Positions 22,246-34,035 of a stretch of DNA of 64,000 nucleotides are shown piece by piece. Position 1 is the stretch's first letter. The number at the start of each line of letters is the position of its first letter. The translations under genes and the position numbers were made by a program. The notes beneath the pieces are model-generated. The model made no database searches, was not told the origin of the DNA, and was given only the letters and a program-made list of their open reading frames with translations. Source of the DNA: Manduca sexta (taxonomy: Eukaryota > Arthropoda > Insecta > Lepidoptera > Sphingidae); NCBI RefSeq assembly GCF_014839805.1, contig NC_051117.1:1-64000 (forward strand), in the 5' to 3' direction.

Positions 22246-23082
22246 TTTTACAATATTTTTTTATCTGTTGTAAAATCTATATATATTTAAAGTACAGTTG
22301 TGGTGCCTTGAAGAATTTTAGTTCTTATTTTTCAGTTAAGTAATTTTGTTGTGTTTTCGATTTTTAAAACATAAATAATTAAGCTTTGAAGTAACAAACG
22401 TTAAAAATAATGTCGAATTGATAAGCAAGCTCTTCTATTTTTTAAGTTGATAGAAAAGTTGGATTTGTACCGGCGCGGCGGGAAAGTTTGAGAAGATTCA
22501 TTAACATGGAAGAAACTAAATAATTGTGTCATAATATGGCAATGCTACATCCCACAGTCTCTACTTCTATGGGGTAGAGGGGTGATATTTGGTATGTACG
22601 TAAAAAAAAAAAATGTAATATTTAAAAGCCAGGAGTGTTTGAATAGTAAAAAGGATTATTATAACTCGTGTTATTTACAATAAAAAAACATGTAACCTTC
22701 TAAGTGGTTTCATTAACAGTTCTTTAGATCTAAAGAATAAATTGTGCAATATTTGTTATGTTTATAAACTACAGGATATTAAATTAATGTGCGATGTTAG
22801 CCTTTTATGTATGTGTCTGCCTGTGTGTGTACGTTTACACGCTATGTGTGTGTGTGGGTGTGTTTGTGTGCTGCGAAGAACAAATTGTGCGGAAGCCGAG
22901 ATAAAGCTGTTTTTCTATGCACACAATGATAACACTTTCACCGCCTCACATGGCTGTTACTTGCGTTTGCGTGTCGAATTGCAACACTGTCAGCTGACCA
23001 GTGTTGTGATTTCCAAACTTGTCAACTAAATGGATTTGGTAAAAAATGGCGAAATGTATTATTACACTTTGAACTTTGATAC
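22246..23082. other. Spacer with a GT-rich stretch
   Basis: A TGTGTG-rich stretch lies at 22808-22872. A family L end (GTCGAATTGATAAGCAAGC) lies at 22413-22455. Nothing else was recognised. Confidence 0.4.
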
Positions 23083-23380
23083 TGGTCTCTCATATGTGAG
23101 AGTCCGCCTGGGTAGGTAGCACCGCAATGTCTGTCTGCCAAGCAACAGTGTGAAGTCACTGTTGTGTTCCGGTTTGAGGGACATTGTAGCCAGTGTAACT
23201 ACTAGACATAATAAGACTTAACATCTCATGTCTCAGGATGGCGAGCGCAGTGAAATACCAAACATTACTTTGTAATTCAAGGTGTTAGATGGTATTTCTA
23301 CTGTTTATGGGCGGTCATATCGCTTATCATCAGGCGAATGACAAGCTCGTCTCGTCATTCAGAGCAATAAGAAAAAAAAA
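23083..23380 (+). mobile_element. Family D SINE-like element, full length
   Basis: Starts TGGTCTCTCATATGTGAGAG and continues GTCCGCCTGGGTAGGTAGCA, then the rest of the family, ending GAGCAATAAGAAAAAAAAA. The tail indicates retroposition. The GGGTAGGTA site here is uninterrupted and is the empty counterpart of the transposon insertion at 45374. Confidence 0.85.
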
Positions 23381-23773
23381 CCTCTGCCTGCTCTTCAAAA
23401 AGGCCTGGTAAAAGTCAAAGTACTAGCTACACAGTCTCTATCAAAAACTAGCTCCATCCCGAAGAGTAAGGCCACGAATCAATGTTCAGCCATTAGCAGA
23501 TACGATGTTATGCAAACATAATCTTACAACGACATATTGTTCATAATGTTTATATTATACGTGCTTTGAGTCTCATGAACTCTGGATAAGTTATCTGTGT
23601 ACGTCTAGATGTGAATGGTGGGCGTTGAGTGGATATATGGTGACGTTGACTGGTTTATAATGCTGACAAATGATTATGCGAGGCTTCTAGGGCGTTAAGA
23701 TGCTTTTCTGCAACCATTAACCCTATTAGGGAACAAAAAAATTGTATGGGAATGGCATAATTGAAACGAATTT

Positions 23774-24018
23774 GCTGGTGGTAGGATATATATTATATTC
23801 GCCCGGATAGACCACCGTACACAAGGTGTTAAAACCCGCCACAGTGGACCACGTAAGGGTGTCGCATTCCGGCACCAGCCTGTGTATATTCGGTTCCAAC
23901 AGGCCGAAAAAATAACGAATAACGAGGGGTAATCTCTTATCAGTCGACATTCTATTAGGCTCTACTCCACTTATCAGGTACAGTGGAGTCATTTTGCCTT
24001 GCGTGTTTTAAAAAAAAA
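23774..24018 (+). mobile_element. Family A retroposon, full length
   Basis: From GCTGGTGGTAGGATATATAT through ACAGTGGAGTCATTTTGCCT to a poly-A tail (TTTTAAAAAAAAA). One internal change removes the GGCATAATTGTGTCGACTGC block. Confidence 0.8.
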
Positions 24019-24159
24019 CTAACCAGAAAAGCACCAGACTAGAAAATAACTCGCTAGCGGTGATAAATAGGAATTAAAGAAGGGAGAAAGATGCTTTAGC
24101 GTTCGAAAATTTCCATATGAAATTTATGCTTTTTAGGCAGTTATTTTACGTAACTCTGT

Positions 24160-24449
24160 AATTATTTTTGAATATACTTGATAAGGGCCAGACGATTTGA
24201 CAAAGGTCGCAGGAACTCGCTGGATGCATGCCGCTTTTGATAGGGCCATCTGGAACTCTTTATAAATAATAAGAGAGCGCTATCAGTGGCATGCGATATA
24301 GCGCAGGAACGGTTCCGCGCAGCTATCTCAGAGCAACAAGATACGTCGGGGCCGACCCGTATGCGCCGAAGAACCACCGCGGGTTTTGGTTGGTATGCTG
24401 GTGTAGGGCATACATAGGGTTAAGGACTCGATTCTCGCTCGGATGATGC
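24160..24449. other. Unassigned GC-richer block
   Basis: A minus-strand frame of 71 codons crosses this block without recognisable domains. The adjoining family I fragment suggests that this is more of the same retroelement, but only family I is repeated in the window. Confidence 0.3.
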
Positions 24450-24568
24450 AATACTCCCGAGTGTCGACATTGGGCTTAAGACCGGTGAAACCAACATAAC
24501 CGTTCCACTCACCCCCCGTGTGGTGGTAGTGATAACGTGTTTTTACCCCGCGGGAAAAAGAAGGCCAT
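24450..24568 (+). repeat. Family I fragment (retroelement 3'-end type)
   Basis: GAGTGTCGACATTGGGCTTA, GACCGGTGAAACCAAC, CTCACCCCCCGTGTGGTGGT and GATAACGTGTTTTTACCCCG are also found in reverse at 45059-45165. Its origin is probably a non-LTR retrotransposon 3' region, by analogy only. Confidence 0.55.
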
Positions 24569-25605
24569 CAGCAGCGTAGGTTCCATATAACACGATTCCT
24601 GTCAGCTTCCCGTTCATAAACTATATGGAAAAAATTATTATCATTGGTACGATTTGCAAACCGCAATTATGTATATTAATAGTACCTATATATTGTGCCA
24701 GGTTCTCTTTTGGAAAATGTCACCCTTCGTCTCTGAAGCCTATATTTTGGCTTCATGTGGCTGATGTTGACAACATCAGTGTAACATTGGGTCAAATTGA
24801 CTGTAGCATAAATAATGAACGAATCATTTGATACTGTCAAATAAGTTCTTTTGTGTGATTTGTGAAAGTGTTCAATGGATATCGTTCAATATAAACGTAA
24901 TTGGAACTCTGTTAGGCAAGGCTTGCTTTTGCAACAAGTTGTCTTGGTATTTAAAATATTTACTGGTAAATTAATAACTAATTTTCACGATGTACTTACG
25001 ATATGTTGTAACATATTATAAACCTTAATAAGATAAGTTTAGTATCGCAAACTGCATGGCTGATTGATATCGAGTGATTTATAGGTGAGTTTTGGAAATA
25101 AACGATGAAAAATCTATTATTTAAAAAAAAAATCTTGTAGGTATTGTTAACGGTAACTATGAAACGAAGGATTCAAAATGGCGCCCCCAAAATTGGTTTA
25201 TTATTTTCCTGGTCAACCTATATGTTACATGTGACTTTAATATTGATTATACAGTATTTGTATTGAGTATTAAGTTTTTTTTAATAATTAGAAGATTCAA
25301 AGCCTTATTCCTGAAGTCATACTCAGACTACAATCAGTGCAACTCTTCACTGAGCTGTCTTCACATTTCCGGATTAAATCTTGTCAACATCAAGCCTCTT
25401 TATTTCATTTGAAAATTCAAACTTTTTCCTCCTTGGAAATCGAAGCAAGGACCTCACGGTTCAACTAGGTACGATACCGCTAATACCAGACAGTAACATA
25501 ACAAATACATTAAGCTTGCAAAGGTATTGTTTCCTATATTTGTTTAATTTAAATAACAAGCATTTATGTATAAACAGTTACTTTGATAAAGCACTTAATT
25601 GGCAC
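24569..25605. other. AT-rich spacer
   Basis: I see no gene or recognised repeat here. Confidence 0.4.
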
Positions 25606-25618
25606 TATACACTAAGAA

Positions 25619-25845
25619 CACACACACTTCACGCCTTTACCCCTGATGAGGTAGACAGAGGATACCAGGGCACCCACTTTTCGTCAACGTGCTCCGTCCC
25701 AAAATGTGATAGGGGTGAGTCTATCGCCATATCAGGCATAAATTTCTGACTCCGGGCTGATTCTGAGCGACCTAGGATACGAACCCAGTACCTCAGAGCC
25801 GTGACGAACCGCCACGCAGTATAAATACGCCAACGAGGCAGTCGG
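25619..25845 (-). mobile_element. Family B SINE with target duplication
   Basis: Diverged family B copy (head TGCCTCGTTGGCGTATTTA on the minus strand, B-box GGGTTCGTATCC). Flanking repeats TATACACTAAGAA (25606-25618) and TATACATTAAGAA (25846-25858) form a 13-bp duplication with one mismatch. Confidence 0.85.
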
Positions 25846-25858
25846 TATACATTAAGAA

Positions 25859-27079
25859 TTACAGAATTATTAACCGTATTTTCTGTGTAGTATATTTTAT
25901 AGTATATGTAAGAGTTAATACACAACAATAAAACATGATTAATATTAAATAAGTCATATGTTGCCCGAACATTCTTTTTTCAATTTTATGAACATTCATG
26001 TGTTAGTCACAATTCACAGTATTGCTGGTCTCATTCCAAGGTATTTGACTAGTTTCTGGAAACTATATAACTTTATTTGATAGTTTCTATAAACCCTTAA
26101 GATAATGTTTAATTTTAATTATTAAACATATTTCATTTTAAAAATCATTACAAAATACACCGAGTTAATGAACTGTGAAACTCCAACAATATCTTGGCGA
26201 TTAAGTGACATGACGTCACAACTCTGTAAACACTCAACATATTAGCAGCGATTACAGAGTTTTATGACAATAAATAATTTATTATTTTGGGTACTGTCAA
26301 ATAACTGTTTTTATCTATCTGGGTACTTAGCTAGTTTTGCCACCAACTATATACTGGTACAAACTTTGTGGACGTTATAGATTTAAAGTACACAATGAAG
26401 CTATTAGAGATCCCAATTTGTTGGTAGTCGAGCGCAACGTCATACTACCATATTCAAACATGTGGTTGAATTTTCTGCCGGTTACTTGCAGTTCATCCAG
26501 CCACAGATTTTCAATTCAACATTCGATTATATTCAAAAAACAACATTAAAACTCAAGTTTATTGTTTAAGCTATTTTTTTATTACAGGTCAATTTACATT
26601 TGGCGGTTAATCCAATTACCAGTGGCTCTATCTGTCGATGCGACTATGACATCATTGTACATGATCTTTAGTTGCCAATTTTACTTACGAACTCACTTGG
26701 AGGCTAACAGATGGCGTTGTACATAAATCTACATTTAAAATTGGAAAAATAATTAAATTTATAAAAAAATATTTTAGGGAAATAATTAATTTATAATAAT
26801 TATGTGTAATTACTAACTACATTACCATAATCCGGAGTATTTACAATTTTAATAATAATTTTTAATTACAGCAAATAAATATTAATTAAAAAAGAACATC
26901 ATTGCCGCTTCAAAACTAGTTATTAATAAAATTATTCAAACACGTTTCATATAGCTTGTGCAATGACTTGCAACTACTTTATCGTTTATGCAATTTAGAT
27001 AATCCCGAGTTATCACCTAGATCTTTTATTGCGCTAGGCGGCTAGGTAATACAGTTTTAAAAGGCTGGCAAACGAACAA
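25859..27079. other. AT-rich spacer
   Basis: No gene or repeat was recognised. A CRE-like TGACGTCA occurs at about 26213. Confidence 0.4.
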
Positions 27080-27375
27080 CCTACGCTAGTGGCTCACGTG
27101 AGTGTGTCGCGTTCCAGGATCAGCCTGTGTATATCCGGTTCCAACAGACCGGCATAATTGTGTCGACTGCTGAGGATTAATCATCTCTCGTCAGTCGACA
27201 TTCTTTTCGACCAAACTCCACTTACCATCAAGTGCAGTAGGGTCACTTATTTCAACAGACCGGCATAAATGTCTCGACTGCCGAGGGTTAATCATCTTTC
27301 GACAATCTTTTCGATCCCACTCCACTTACCACTAGGTCCAGAGGGATCACTTTGCCCTGTTCTTGTAAAAATTCA
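27080..27375 (+). mobile_element. Family A retroposon with duplicated 3' half
   Basis: It enters at GCTCACGTGAGTGTGTCGCG, so it is 5'-truncated. The segment from CAACAGACCGGCATAA to the GGTCACT/GGATCACT near the tail occurs twice (27145-27247 and 27253-27353), about 105 bp per unit with roughly 15% divergence. It ends in TTTGCCCTGTTCTTGTAAAAA. Confidence 0.75.
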
Positions 27376-28056
27376 TTGAACACTATTGTCCATGAATGTT
27401 GACAATGTTAGAGAAATCGCAAGTGCCTGTTTTTTACGATTCTGTACCGCAAAAGAAATCCTTGTAAGATCACTTTGTTTTCCGTCGCTCTCTCTCTCTC
27501 TGTCAGGTACCTTTTTATCAGAAAACTTGACTACGTCCGTGGATACTTCCAATAATCTTGAATTAAGACAGTTTCTTATCCCGAAGCATATTTGTGTATT
27601 TATTTAATTTTCATAATTTATATACACCAAGAATCAAATCTGCGATCGCATTCCAACATATCTTCACTCTCTATACTGTATAACATTGTAAATAAATTGA
27701 TATTTTAATGTACGACAAAGATCAAATAAGAGAAAATAAAAACACGTTGTTTTTAATTAACCTCTTTAGTTACCGCAAGGTCGTAGTAGTTCTGTTGGTG
27801 TATGCATTATAATTTTGTTTATTTTAATGTATTTCATAGAAACAATTTTCTGTGTACACCGACCTCATGATATTATTTTTATTTATAGGCCAGCAAGCAA
27901 AATAAAAGGCCGGTACTATGCCTAATTCGTTGACCCAACAATTATTTTCTCATTTGAAGGACATAATAATCATGTTAGAAAAACGTTATTACTGGGCATT
28001 ACTAGATATTCCAACAAAAATGGGTGATAAACATAAAATTATCCCGTAATGCGATA
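27376..28056. other. AT-rich spacer
   Basis: A short (CT)n lies near 27487-27502. No gene or recognised repeat. Confidence 0.4.
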
Positions 28057-28502
28057 TCCTAATATTATAAATGCGAAAGTTTGTGAGGATGGATGTATGG
28101 TTTTATGTATGTATGTTTGTTCCTTTTTCACGGGAAAACTATTGAACGGATTTGGATGAAACTTCACAGTTATTTTGTTTGTACATCAGAATAACACAAA
28201 GGCTACGATTTATAATGTAATTTGGTCATAATATTACGATACATATCAAGTAAGTCGGAAAAAAATGTATCTTGGCGTACGCTGCCTAAACCGTTAGAGT
28301 TAGACAAATATTATTGTACCATAGGATTGTTTGTCTTAAATAGTGCTAAATAAAAGTCCGCGACAGCATATATCTACCTTTTATGTGGAAGCCACTATGA
28401 CCAAAATAGTCAGCCATATATAATTAAATCGGATACTTTTTTTAGCGGGACTTTTATCCCGGAAAAGTGCTTCACGCAGGCGGAGCCGCGAGCAAAAGTT
28501 AA
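28057..28502 (+). mobile_element. Non-autonomous Helitron, long copy
   Basis: 5' end TCCTAATATTATAAATGCGA then AAGTTTGTGAGGATGGATGT with a GTATGTATG microsatellite. 3' end CACGCAGGCGGAGCCGCGAG then CAAAAGTTAA next to T. About 446 bp with no coding frame. Confidence 0.75.
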
Positions 28503-29132
28503 TCATTCATATTCGAGGCGCCTACCATCAGAATAGCAAATTACTCGCGTCATTAAAAATCGTTGATCAACTGTCAATGGATTGTCCTAAATATTCAGAA
28601 CAGGAATTTCTGTGTTCGAAAATTAATTATTTAAAACTGGCATGCACTTCCAATTTCAAAAGAATTTAAAAAGTAAAAATCAGAAGCCGTCAAACTTGTC
28701 ATTGATTAATGACATGTCGATGAATGCGGTGACGAGATTAAAACGTTCAAGCAGAGACCAGTGGACTTTCGACGGAATTGTTTGCAGTTATTTGAGAATT
28801 AAGAAGCACAAAGAGGTACCATATTAAAGAGATATAATACGAAAGATGAAAGTGTTATTTTGAACAACGAAGTAACTTTTAAAACGAGGCCTTATACAAC
28901 TTCCATTAAATGATAGTACCTACAACATAACTCTATCAATAAAAATGTCGCCAAAGTCTAAGATATATAATTTCATTACCCTTTCGTTCTTCTCGTCCAA
29001 AGCTGCAAACACAGTAAATAAATTTCGACATCATTTTATATTTCATGACGTAACAGGCCCTTGTCATCCTCATCATCATTTCAGCCCGTTTCATTCGTCC
29101 ACTGCTGAACGTAAACCTCTTCTTTATCAAAC
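28503..29132. other. AT-rich spacer
   Basis: I see no gene or recognised repeat here. Two short frames (28642-28827 plus and 28936-29130 minus) show no recognisable domains. Confidence 0.4.
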
Positions 29133-29393
29133 CACTAAGTATTGCTCGCGGTTTCGCCTGCGTAAAAAGCCTTTCCTGCTACAAAAGTCCCTGAAACACT
29201 AGCAATCCATATCGTCGTCTGTTCGGTGCTAGCGCCATCTGATTAAAAGTCCCGTAATTCTCCATGAGCAGGATTTAAGTACTCTATGTTTACTTTCAGG
29301 ATATGGTCTATCTGTGTGCCAAATTGAATCCAAATCCGTTCAGCGGTTGCTGCGTCTATTTCTAACAAACATTCAAAGATTTTAGATTATATT
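29133..29393 (-). mobile_element. Helitron, first of a head-to-tail pair
   Basis: The minus-strand 3' end GCGAAACCGCGAGCAATAC is mutated at the CTAG. The body carries AACCGCTGAACGGATTTGGA. It directly abuts the Helitron at 29397. Confidence 0.6.
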
Positions 29394-29396
29394 ATA

Positions 29397-29598
29397 CTAG
29401 CTTTTGCGCGCGGCTTCGCCCGCGTGAAGGAGTTTTCGGGAATATAAGTCTCGCTTTATATTTACGCGGGATAGAAAGTAGCCTATAATCTTCCCAAGGT
29501 GTTAAACTATCTCCATACCATTCATAAAAATCAGTAGAATCAGAGAAAATCGTTACAAACAGACAGAGAAGGTGACTTTGTTTTATAATATGTATAGA
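29397..29598 (-). mobile_element. Helitron, second of the pair, intact ends
   Basis: 3' end CACGCGGGCGAAGCCGCGCG then CAAAAGCTAG next to T. 5' end TCTATACATATTATAAAAC. It was inserted at the edge of the older copy. Confidence 0.8.
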
Positions 29599-29714
29599 TC
29601 TCATAATTTCATAGTTGCTATAATAATCAAAAATCACTACACTTTTTAAATCGAAGCCTCATGTCTCTAGTCATGGTCAAAGTTCGATATGTAACGCACG
29701 ACACGCGCAAGGTT

Positions 29715-29738
29715 GAGTGACGTGTCGTGACGTCACTC
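29715..29738. promoter_or_regulatory. CRE-like palindrome in a hairpin
   Basis: GAGTGACG and CGTCACTC are inverted around an 8-base loop, and the right arm contains a perfect TGACGTCA. This is the CREB/ATF consensus, but no gene start is visible nearby. Confidence 0.3.
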
Positions 29739-30300
29739 GTCTGGGCTAGCCTTTCTTCTTGACCTGGTTAGGTGCCCTTAACCATGCTGATGTACTACAT
29801 TCTATAAGTACGTATATTATGTTGTGCTAATGTGGTTCAAAGGATCCAAAAATAACCGCTCCCTTTAAATTTTTTAGGCGTCATGTCTCCTCTATTTAAT
29901 TATTGAAATCTTAAAATTGCTATAGTTACATTTTGAATAAAAAAATCACCAAATGATAATACATTAGGAAAAAAAGAAGATAATTTAGATTACAAAGCTT
30001 TGTGGACATGGTAAGACTTATTCGAAATTTAAATACGTCACACTTTAGAATTACTGAGAATTACAGACCGTAGCAAAACATAGGAATCAAAAAGCAATGA
30101 AAAAGATCTCGTCACAAATGTAGTCATAAAATTGAGCCATATACCAGTCTCTGGTAAATCTAGTATATCAGTGGCAAAGCGTGTATACTGTATACAGTCA
30201 GATTCCTACCGGCTTCCTTTTTAGGGTTATTTACGATTGTCTTAGTTGTTTGTTTAATAGGCAACGATATGTTAGGCAATTTTTTTTTCCTCGGGTTACC

Positions 30301-30425
30301 TTATGAAAAATTTCATCCACCGCTGTAGAGACTTTCCCGCCCTCACACCCACCACTACGACTTCTATAAGCCAGGATCAGCAGTGGCATTGTATGACACC
30401 GAGCAGTGAAGCTCAGCAGTGAAAA
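30301..30425 (+). repeat. Family J fragment
   Basis: CTCACACCCACCACTACGAC, TATAAGCCAGGATCAGCAGT and GACACCGAGCAGTGAAGC match the reverse of 12955-13225. Confidence 0.5.
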
Positions 30426-30784
30426 CTAATGTCATTATCACGCAACGAAATTAATCAAATAGAAAGATAGGGAGGAGTTGGTAATATTAATTGTCCACTG
30501 TAGTATATCGACACTTCTCAGTGTGTTAGGCCATGAACCCTGACGCTGAGCTGGCGTGGATGTGCCAAATCGACGAGTTCCGGTCAGCTCGTCTATGACG
30601 AAGGAAGTGTTAGTTGCCGTGTCCGCCGTAAATCTTGGACGGGTCCCTTTTACTATTAGTAATATATTTACCAAATACTGAATGCTTACTATGAGTTTTT
30701 AAAGTTATACATTACACGCTTATTTAATTAAGATTTTAATGAGGTGTCAAAGTGTTAATTTAAAAGTGATCGTTCTGGTTGGGT

Positions 30785-30975
30785 AAGTATTGCCGACTGG
30801 CTTGCTAAGATCTTGGGTTGAATTCCTGAGTCGTCGATATATAATATTGAGTTTTGAACTTATTTAATCCTGCTGATGTCAGCTGAGACTCTGGAAATCT
30901 GGTCGGTAAATCGGATGAGATCTATTATAATAGGTGATGGGATATGGATATCACCTCTGTTTACCCGTGAAAAAG
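30785..30975 (+). repeat. tRNA-like SINE relative
   Basis: A B-box-like GGGTTGAATTCC follows an A-box-like GCCGACTGGCTTGC. AGACTCTGGAAATCTGG further on recalls the family B body. It is too diverged to assign. Confidence 0.3.
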
Positions 30976-31029
30976 CCTCAATCTAATCTAATTCTCAAGA
31001 ATATCTATGTAATTAAAGAATATGTAAAT

Positions 31030-31145
31030 AAAATGACTATTCTCAAAGCCGCCGAGCATGAAGGCTGCAGTAATAATAAAAAAAAACACGATAAAATCCG
31101 AAAAATAGTTTTATTTCGAAGTCTAACATTCGCGTATACTTTAGA
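31030..31145 (-). mobile_element. Family F foldback element, partial
   Basis: GAAGGCTGCAGT, then an internal deletion, then CACGATAAAATCCGAAAAAT and GTCTAACATTCGCGTA: the reverse of the family F left arm. Confidence 0.65.
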
Positions 31146-31356
31146 AGTCTGCAAAACCAATATATTTTGGGGTCTAAAAATACTGTTTACAAGGTTACTG
31201 ATGAAAGTCGTAAAATACCACACCCGCTGCGAGAGGTATGAGTTCGATGATCCTAAAAACTCGTAAAAATCTAATTGTCCTTTTGTTAAAAATAAAATTG
31301 AAACATGGTTGATTTGAATAATGTATCATTTGACACGTGAATATTAAAAATAAATC

Positions 31357-31749
31357 CAATAGGGTACCGGACTCATTTTTGTTCTTTACTATTATCGAAT
31401 ATTTACATAGTATAAATTATAACACAGAAGGAATTATTGAAATCCGGTATAAAATCGACAAGTTATAAGTCTTTGAATTTCGGTGGAAGGGGTAATTAAC
31501 AAGAAACAGTAAAGGGACGAAATATCCACATGTGACGTCATCGGGAATTACGACGCGTGCAAAAGAAAGAGATGAAGCGATATCCCCACATCGCGCCCAC
31601 TTCTGCACATTACAATATTTTAAATATGAATTACTCGCTCATTTTTTAACCAATATTTATGCAGTTTTCGCAGGTGTGCTTCTTTTTCGTATTATTAACC
31701 ATTACATATAGAATAATGTACAAAATCAAGCATAGGCCGGTCCACTATT
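31357..31749 (+). mobile_element. Family G element, copy 2
   Basis: Direct-orientation counterpart of 2293-2687, with the same start (AATAGGGTACCGG) and end (CCGGTCCACTATT, an imperfect inverse of the start). Differences are scattered substitutions and small indels. The middle 100 bp are almost identical. Confidence 0.65.
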
Positions 31750-32758
31750 ATTGTTATGATTCATTCCTATTACCTTCTAAAAAGGTATCTAAATATCATC
31801 ATCTTATTTGTAGTCCAAATTTTCTAATATAAATTGTCTAGAAAGCATATTGTATAGTAGTATATAGTATCACAATTTATAAAAACTCAAGAGTAGTGTC
31901 ACAACTTATTATGAATATGTTTGTGGCATTTAGTCCATTGTAATGTTACATTTTTTAGGCCTTACCTTGCGTTTTTTAGAGAACGCAATTTTATTTTTTT
32001 GAAGTGTAGGGGGGGTCAGTCTAAAGCTAAAACCAAGTTTGTGGGGTCGCCACCCTTGTCCCACGGCCGCCATCTTGAAAATAGGGGTTGAAATGGTTTT
32101 TACGATGTATCTCTTAAGCTATTTATCTAACAAAAAATGTATAAACATTTTTGTTGCAAATTAAATTCTCTACAACTTTGGTCCAGTAACTTTTGTCGTA
32201 GAACTATAAATAAAAAAGTTATAAGCGAAAATGTTAAGAAATTCAATGTTAAGTAATGTCCATTGCAACGTCATCAGAACGTGTGTTTATAAGGTTCATA
32301 ATACTTTTTTTTGTACTCTCATTACGTACAACACAAACCCGTATAATTTATAAAGATTTTTTCAGAAGATCATAATCTCATTTTCTACAAACTTTCTTAT
32401 TATGCCTTAAAAAGTAAAGGTACAGAGATTAGGGATATGAATGAAATTTTACCAAAATAATTCTTATTAAACGAAAGATAACAGCGAACGTCACTACATT
32501 TCTGTACCAACGAAGCGAAACAAACCTGATCCATATTAATTTGCAAGTAAACAAGTACGTAACAACTGGTAGCTGTTTCGTCTACAAATTAATCAACACT
32601 CATTCGTGTTAATTAAAAAATTTAAATTGTCATTCATTCTCTCGGAATTGGGTCATGTTAATACATCATAAATGCCGACTCAAGTAGATATTGGCTGGTA
32701 ACACGTTACTATGTACCCTTGGATGTCGTAGAGGAGTCTTTTTCACAATTGGACGAGA
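31750..32758. other. Spacer, repeat-like wording at 31990-32240
   Basis: The stretch around CTCTACAACTTTGGTCCAGT and AGAACTATAAATAAAAAAGT resembles phrases often seen in insect repeats. It occurs once here and could not be confirmed. No gene. Confidence 0.3.
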
Positions 32759-33024
32759 CTGCCTCGGTGGCGTTGTTGTACTGCATGCGCGGTACGGCAG
32801 CACTCTGAGGTCCTGGGTTCGAATCCTGGGACGGGCAAAGAGATATTTGGGTTTTTGTGCTCAGTACCAACCTGGAGTTTGGAATTTGTACCCGATATGG
32901 TGATAGGCTCCCCCCCCCCCCTATCACATCATGGGACGGAACACACTTGGCGAAAAGCGGGTGCCCTGATTGCGCCTCTGCATACCTCTTCGGGGATAAA
33001 TGCGTGATGTTGTGTGTGTGTGGA
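32759..33024 (+). mobile_element. Family B SINE, well preserved
   Basis: Complete from TGCCTCGGTGGCGTTGTTGT with B-box GGGTTCGAATCCTGGG to GGGGATAAATGCGTGATGTT and a (GT)n tail. Flanking direct repeat GGACGAGAC (32751-32759 and 33025-33033). It contains a C12 tract where other copies have a shorter run. Confidence 0.9.
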
Positions 33025-33064
33025 GGACGAGACGAGCAAGCTGCGTGTCGAATTTGTGCCATAA

Positions 33065-33325
33065 TCTATCAATATTATAAAACAAATTACCCAAAAACTG
33101 TCTACTGGACGGATTTTTGTACGGTTTTTAATAAAAACTAGTGCAATTCTTGAGGAACGTTTAGGTTAATAGTACATCACGGTTTTATGAAAATTGACTG
33201 AAATATAACGATAATCGTTGAAGAGGTCGCGTGGTTGTAAAAAATCTCGCGGGTCGGGATTTACGTCGGGTAAAACCTTTGTAAAACACAAATTTCTACG
33301 CGGGCGAAGCCGCGGGCACAGATAG
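33065..33325 (+). mobile_element. Non-autonomous Helitron
   Basis: 5' TCTATCAATATTATAAAACA. 3' hairpin TACGCGGGCGAAGCCGCGGG then CACAGATAG next to T, with the first base of CTAG mutated. Confidence 0.7.
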
Positions 33326-33430
33326 TTGTCTATATATACCATCCACAAGTTTGAATTATTTTTACTTTCATAATATCGTGAGGAAACCAACATACCTGAC
33401 ATGCAGAACGTATATGGCATCAGCCAGCAG

Positions 33431-33530
33431 TAGGCCAGCGTGTATGACTTGGGCCTAAATCGTCTCTGTAGTAGAGGAAGCCCGTGATTAACAGTGGGCA
33501 GTATATAATACTGGGCTGTTATTATTCTGT
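33431..33530 (+). repeat. Family C SINE, 3' fragment
   Basis: TAGGCCAGCGTGTATGACTT, GTAGTAGAGGAAGCCCGTG and AGTATATAATACTGGGCTG match the family C 3' half with many changes. Confidence 0.6.
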
Positions 33531-34035
33531 TTCATATTGAAGACAAACATGGAAATTGCAGAGGCATCTAACCAGACAGACTATATTACGGCAGAACTAC
33601 CATATAAAAACCTTAAAAATAATATTACGGTATATTATATTGCTCACAAGATCATGTTTTATAAATTATCCACCAAAATTTTACAGAAAGCCCTTTAGCA
33701 GTTTCTGCTTCAATTTAGCAAATATCTAGTATTCGTTATAATAATATTCAAGATGACTGATTAAATATATTTGTTCGCAGGTAAGTCAACATTGCCAACC
33801 GGAGACGTCAGTGTTTTGACCACGACTGAGCACGTAACATCGCAGCGTACTTTATTTGGGAGAAAACCTCATTAGAAGATAGTGTAAGGTCTTTTTTACA
33901 TGCACCTACTTTAACATTAGCTAGAAGACGACTCTTTATCTTTGTAACTTTGAGAGGAAAAGCAGATTTTTGTATAAATAAATAATATTAATTTAACAAA
34001 TCTACAATAACATTATCTAATGAAAATATAATTGA
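33531..34035. other. AT-rich spacer
   Basis: I see no gene or recognised repeat here. Confidence 0.45.

Noticed and set aside
31990..32240. Possible viral or Polinton-like remnant
   Set aside because: Only a vague resemblance to phrases common in insect repeats. No protein motif of any virus or Polinton is visible.
32709..33141. Frames of 117 and 94 codons on opposite strands
   Set aside because: Both are translations of the family B SINE. The same pseudo-proteins appear at 40.7-41.1, 20.6-20.9 and 17.6-17.8 kb.
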